DNA of 64,000 bases from RZYY01 sp036794825. GTDB lineage: Bacteria; Bacteroidota; Bacteroidia; Bacteroidales; 4484-276. Both the position numbers and the translations under genes were made by a program. Each line of letters opens with the position of its first letter. Position 1 is the stretch's first letter. The stretch is from positions 1 to 64,000 of the forward strand of contig DAIRGA010000022.1 of the NCBI GenBank assembly GCA_036794825.1, read 5' to 3'. This document shows positions 63,102 to 64,000 of the stretch, one piece after another. The notes beneath the pieces are model-generated. The model worked only from the letters and a program-made list of their open reading frames with translations. It searched no databases and was not told the DNA's origin.

Positions 63102-64000
63102 TCATCGAGTAAAACCTACATATCTACCCGGTGTAAGCACATAGTCCAATTCTTTTACTTTGCTAAGAGGGGCAGAAGCACAAAAGCCCGCAACGTCTTC
63201 ATACTTGCCATCAAGGTTTCTCCAATTGTGGTAAGTGCTGGTAATTTTATCAATGTCTTCCTGAGAAAGTTCACGGGTTCTGCGGTTTATCAAATGCCCT
63301 AAGTTTCGGGCATCAATAAATAATATTTCGTTGCTGCGGTCTCTATGACCACCCCGCCCTGCGGGCACCCCTCCAGTGGAGGGGAATTGGGAGCCCTTGC
63401 GGTTACGGCTCATAAACCATAAGGCAGCAGGAATTTGTGTATTTAAAAACAACTTGGCAGGCAGGTTTACAATGCAATCAATCAAGCCATTTTCAACCAA
63501 AGCTTTTCTTATGTCGCCTTCGCCTGAGGTTTTAGAAGTCAATGCACCTTTTGCCAATACCACACCTGCTTGTCCGCTAGGTGCTAAATGGTAAATGAAA
63601 TGTTGCATCCAGGCAAAGTTGGCGTTGCCTGTTGGTGGAGTTCCGTATTGCCAACGACCATCGGTTCGCATTAAGTCACCGCCCCAATCACTCACATTGA
63701 ACGGTGGATTGGCAATGATGTAATCGGCTTTCAGGTCTTTGTGTGCATCGTTTAAAAAAGAACCTTCGTTGTTCCATTTCACTTGTGAGCTGTCAATACC
63801 ACGAATAGCCAGGTTCATTTTAGCCAATCGCCAGGTGGTTTGGTTGCTCTCTTGTCCGTAAATGGAAATGTCGTTTACTTTTCCCTGGTGTTCGGTTACA
63901 AATTTTTCGGAGTGAACAAACATACCACCCGAACCGCAACAAGGGTCAAATACCCGTCCTTTATATGGCTCCAGCATTTCAACCAATAATTCCACAACGC
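63102..64000 (-). CDS. hsdM: Type I R-M DNA methyltransferase subunit M, 5' part beyond window, frameshifted 3' end
   Basis: About 299 C-terminal codons are visible; the N-terminus lies past the right edge. The SAM motif DPCCGSGGMF and the adenine-methylase motif NPPF (in IIANPPFNVSDWGG) are intact. Two oddities are present. A 14-codon repeat piece (FPSTGGVPAGRGGH) is inserted before DRSNEILFIDARNLG. The frame then ends early after GRYVGF: dropping one T of the TTTT run (63111-63114) restores a tail LLDEEDDFNFAERFASLK and 30 more residues, ending at 62972 and overlapping hsdS. That tail is normal for HsdM, so the stop at 63102 is a frameshift, either real or a sequencing error. Confidence 0.93.
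   Translation of the reverse strand, partial: VVELLVEMLEPYKGRVFDPCCGSGGMFVHSEKFVTEHQGKVNDISIYGQESNQTTWRLAKMNLAIRGIDSSQVKWNNEGSFLNDAHKDLKADYIIANPPFNVSDWGGDLMRTDGRWQYGTPPTGNANFAWMQHFIYHLAPSGQAGVVLAKGALTSKTSGEGDIRKALVENGLIDCIVNLPAKLFLNTQIPAALWFMSRNRKGSQFPSTGGVPAGRGGHRDRSNEILFIDARNLGHLINRRTRELSQEDIDKITSTYHNWRNLDGKYEDVAGFCASAPLSKVKELDYVLTPGRYVGFTR
63347..63388 (-). repeat. Solo palindromic-repeat end inserted in frame in hsdM
   Basis: This 42 bp (14 codons) copy of the repeat end also flanks the DUF559 element in hsdR. On the coding strand it reads AATTCCCCTCC-ACT-GGAGGGG, then GCCC-GCA-GGGC, then GGGGTGGTC. The two hairpins are perfect. The orientation relative to the gene is the same as the 59048 end in hsdR. 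Confidence 0.88.

Noticed and set aside
1..64000. rRNA, tRNA, known riboswitches, prophage or origin of replication
   Set aside because: None of the characteristic conserved sequences was recognised by eye on either strand; a covariance-model search would be needed to exclude small RNAs.

Overview
The window is chromosomal DNA of a member of the Bacteroidota, probably an environmental Bacteroidales-like lineage; species cannot be read from it. Three things point there. First, many genes are preceded by the Bacteroidota -7 promoter element TAnnTTTG. Second, protein families typical of the phylum are present: a PCMD lipoprotein, DUF4369/TlpA thioredoxins, a LytS/LytTR pair, FN3-like repeats with DUF1566, and a bacterial GH3 protein. 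Third, there is a decayed type IX secretion (T9SS) sorting domain at 34676-34921. I saw no rRNA, tRNA, CRISPR array or transposase gene.

Layout. 1-10.4 kb: one giant secreted adhesin-like gene on the minus strand that runs off the left edge; it contains a 210-residue tandem repeat at an exact 630 bp period. 10.6-13.5 kb: a small thioredoxin and a divergent lipoprotein with a caspase-like domain. 13.8-19.0 kb: purH, mreB, mreC, mreD and a TlpA-like lipoprotein, all minus strand. 19.4-30.1 kb: housekeeping and envelope genes (MacB-like permease, RecJ, LysE exporter, GH3, an outer-membrane protein, RfbC, lytic transglycosylase, beta-mannosidase). 30.4-36.5 kb: a large secreted esterase, a lipoprotein, repeats, the T9SS remnant and an Omp85-like barrel. 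36.6-45.7 kb: an RND efflux operon (SDR, TolC fusion, adaptor, pump, K+ channel) facing a tetR gene across a 37 bp near-perfect palindrome. 45.9-48.9 kb: a three-gene outer-membrane operon ending in a PagL-type lipid A deacylase. 49.2-55.2 kb: a CDF metal exporter lacking its C-terminal domain, an outer-membrane barrel, an alpha/beta hydrolase, a MITE-like insertion and a LytS/LytTR two-component system.

55.2-64 kb is a defence island. It has a HEPN/MNT toxin-antitoxin pair, then (all minus strand) a type I restriction-modification operon in the order hsdM, hsdS, an AAA ATPase plus DUF4276 (TOPRIM-like) pair, hsdR. The ATPase/DUF4276 pair resembles PARIS-, AbiL- and Rlo-type systems in architecture and has its own -7 element.

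The most unusual signal is mobile-repeat damage to this operon. A 487 bp palindromic element encoding a DUF559 (Vsr-like) endonuclease domain sits in frame inside hsdR, between its nuclease and helicase parts. A 42 bp solo end of the same repeat family sits in frame in hsdM. The repeat ends fold as paired hairpins with C(GNA)G triloops, and one stem differs between copies while staying paired. hsdM also carries a one-base frameshift that removes its conserved C-terminal tail.
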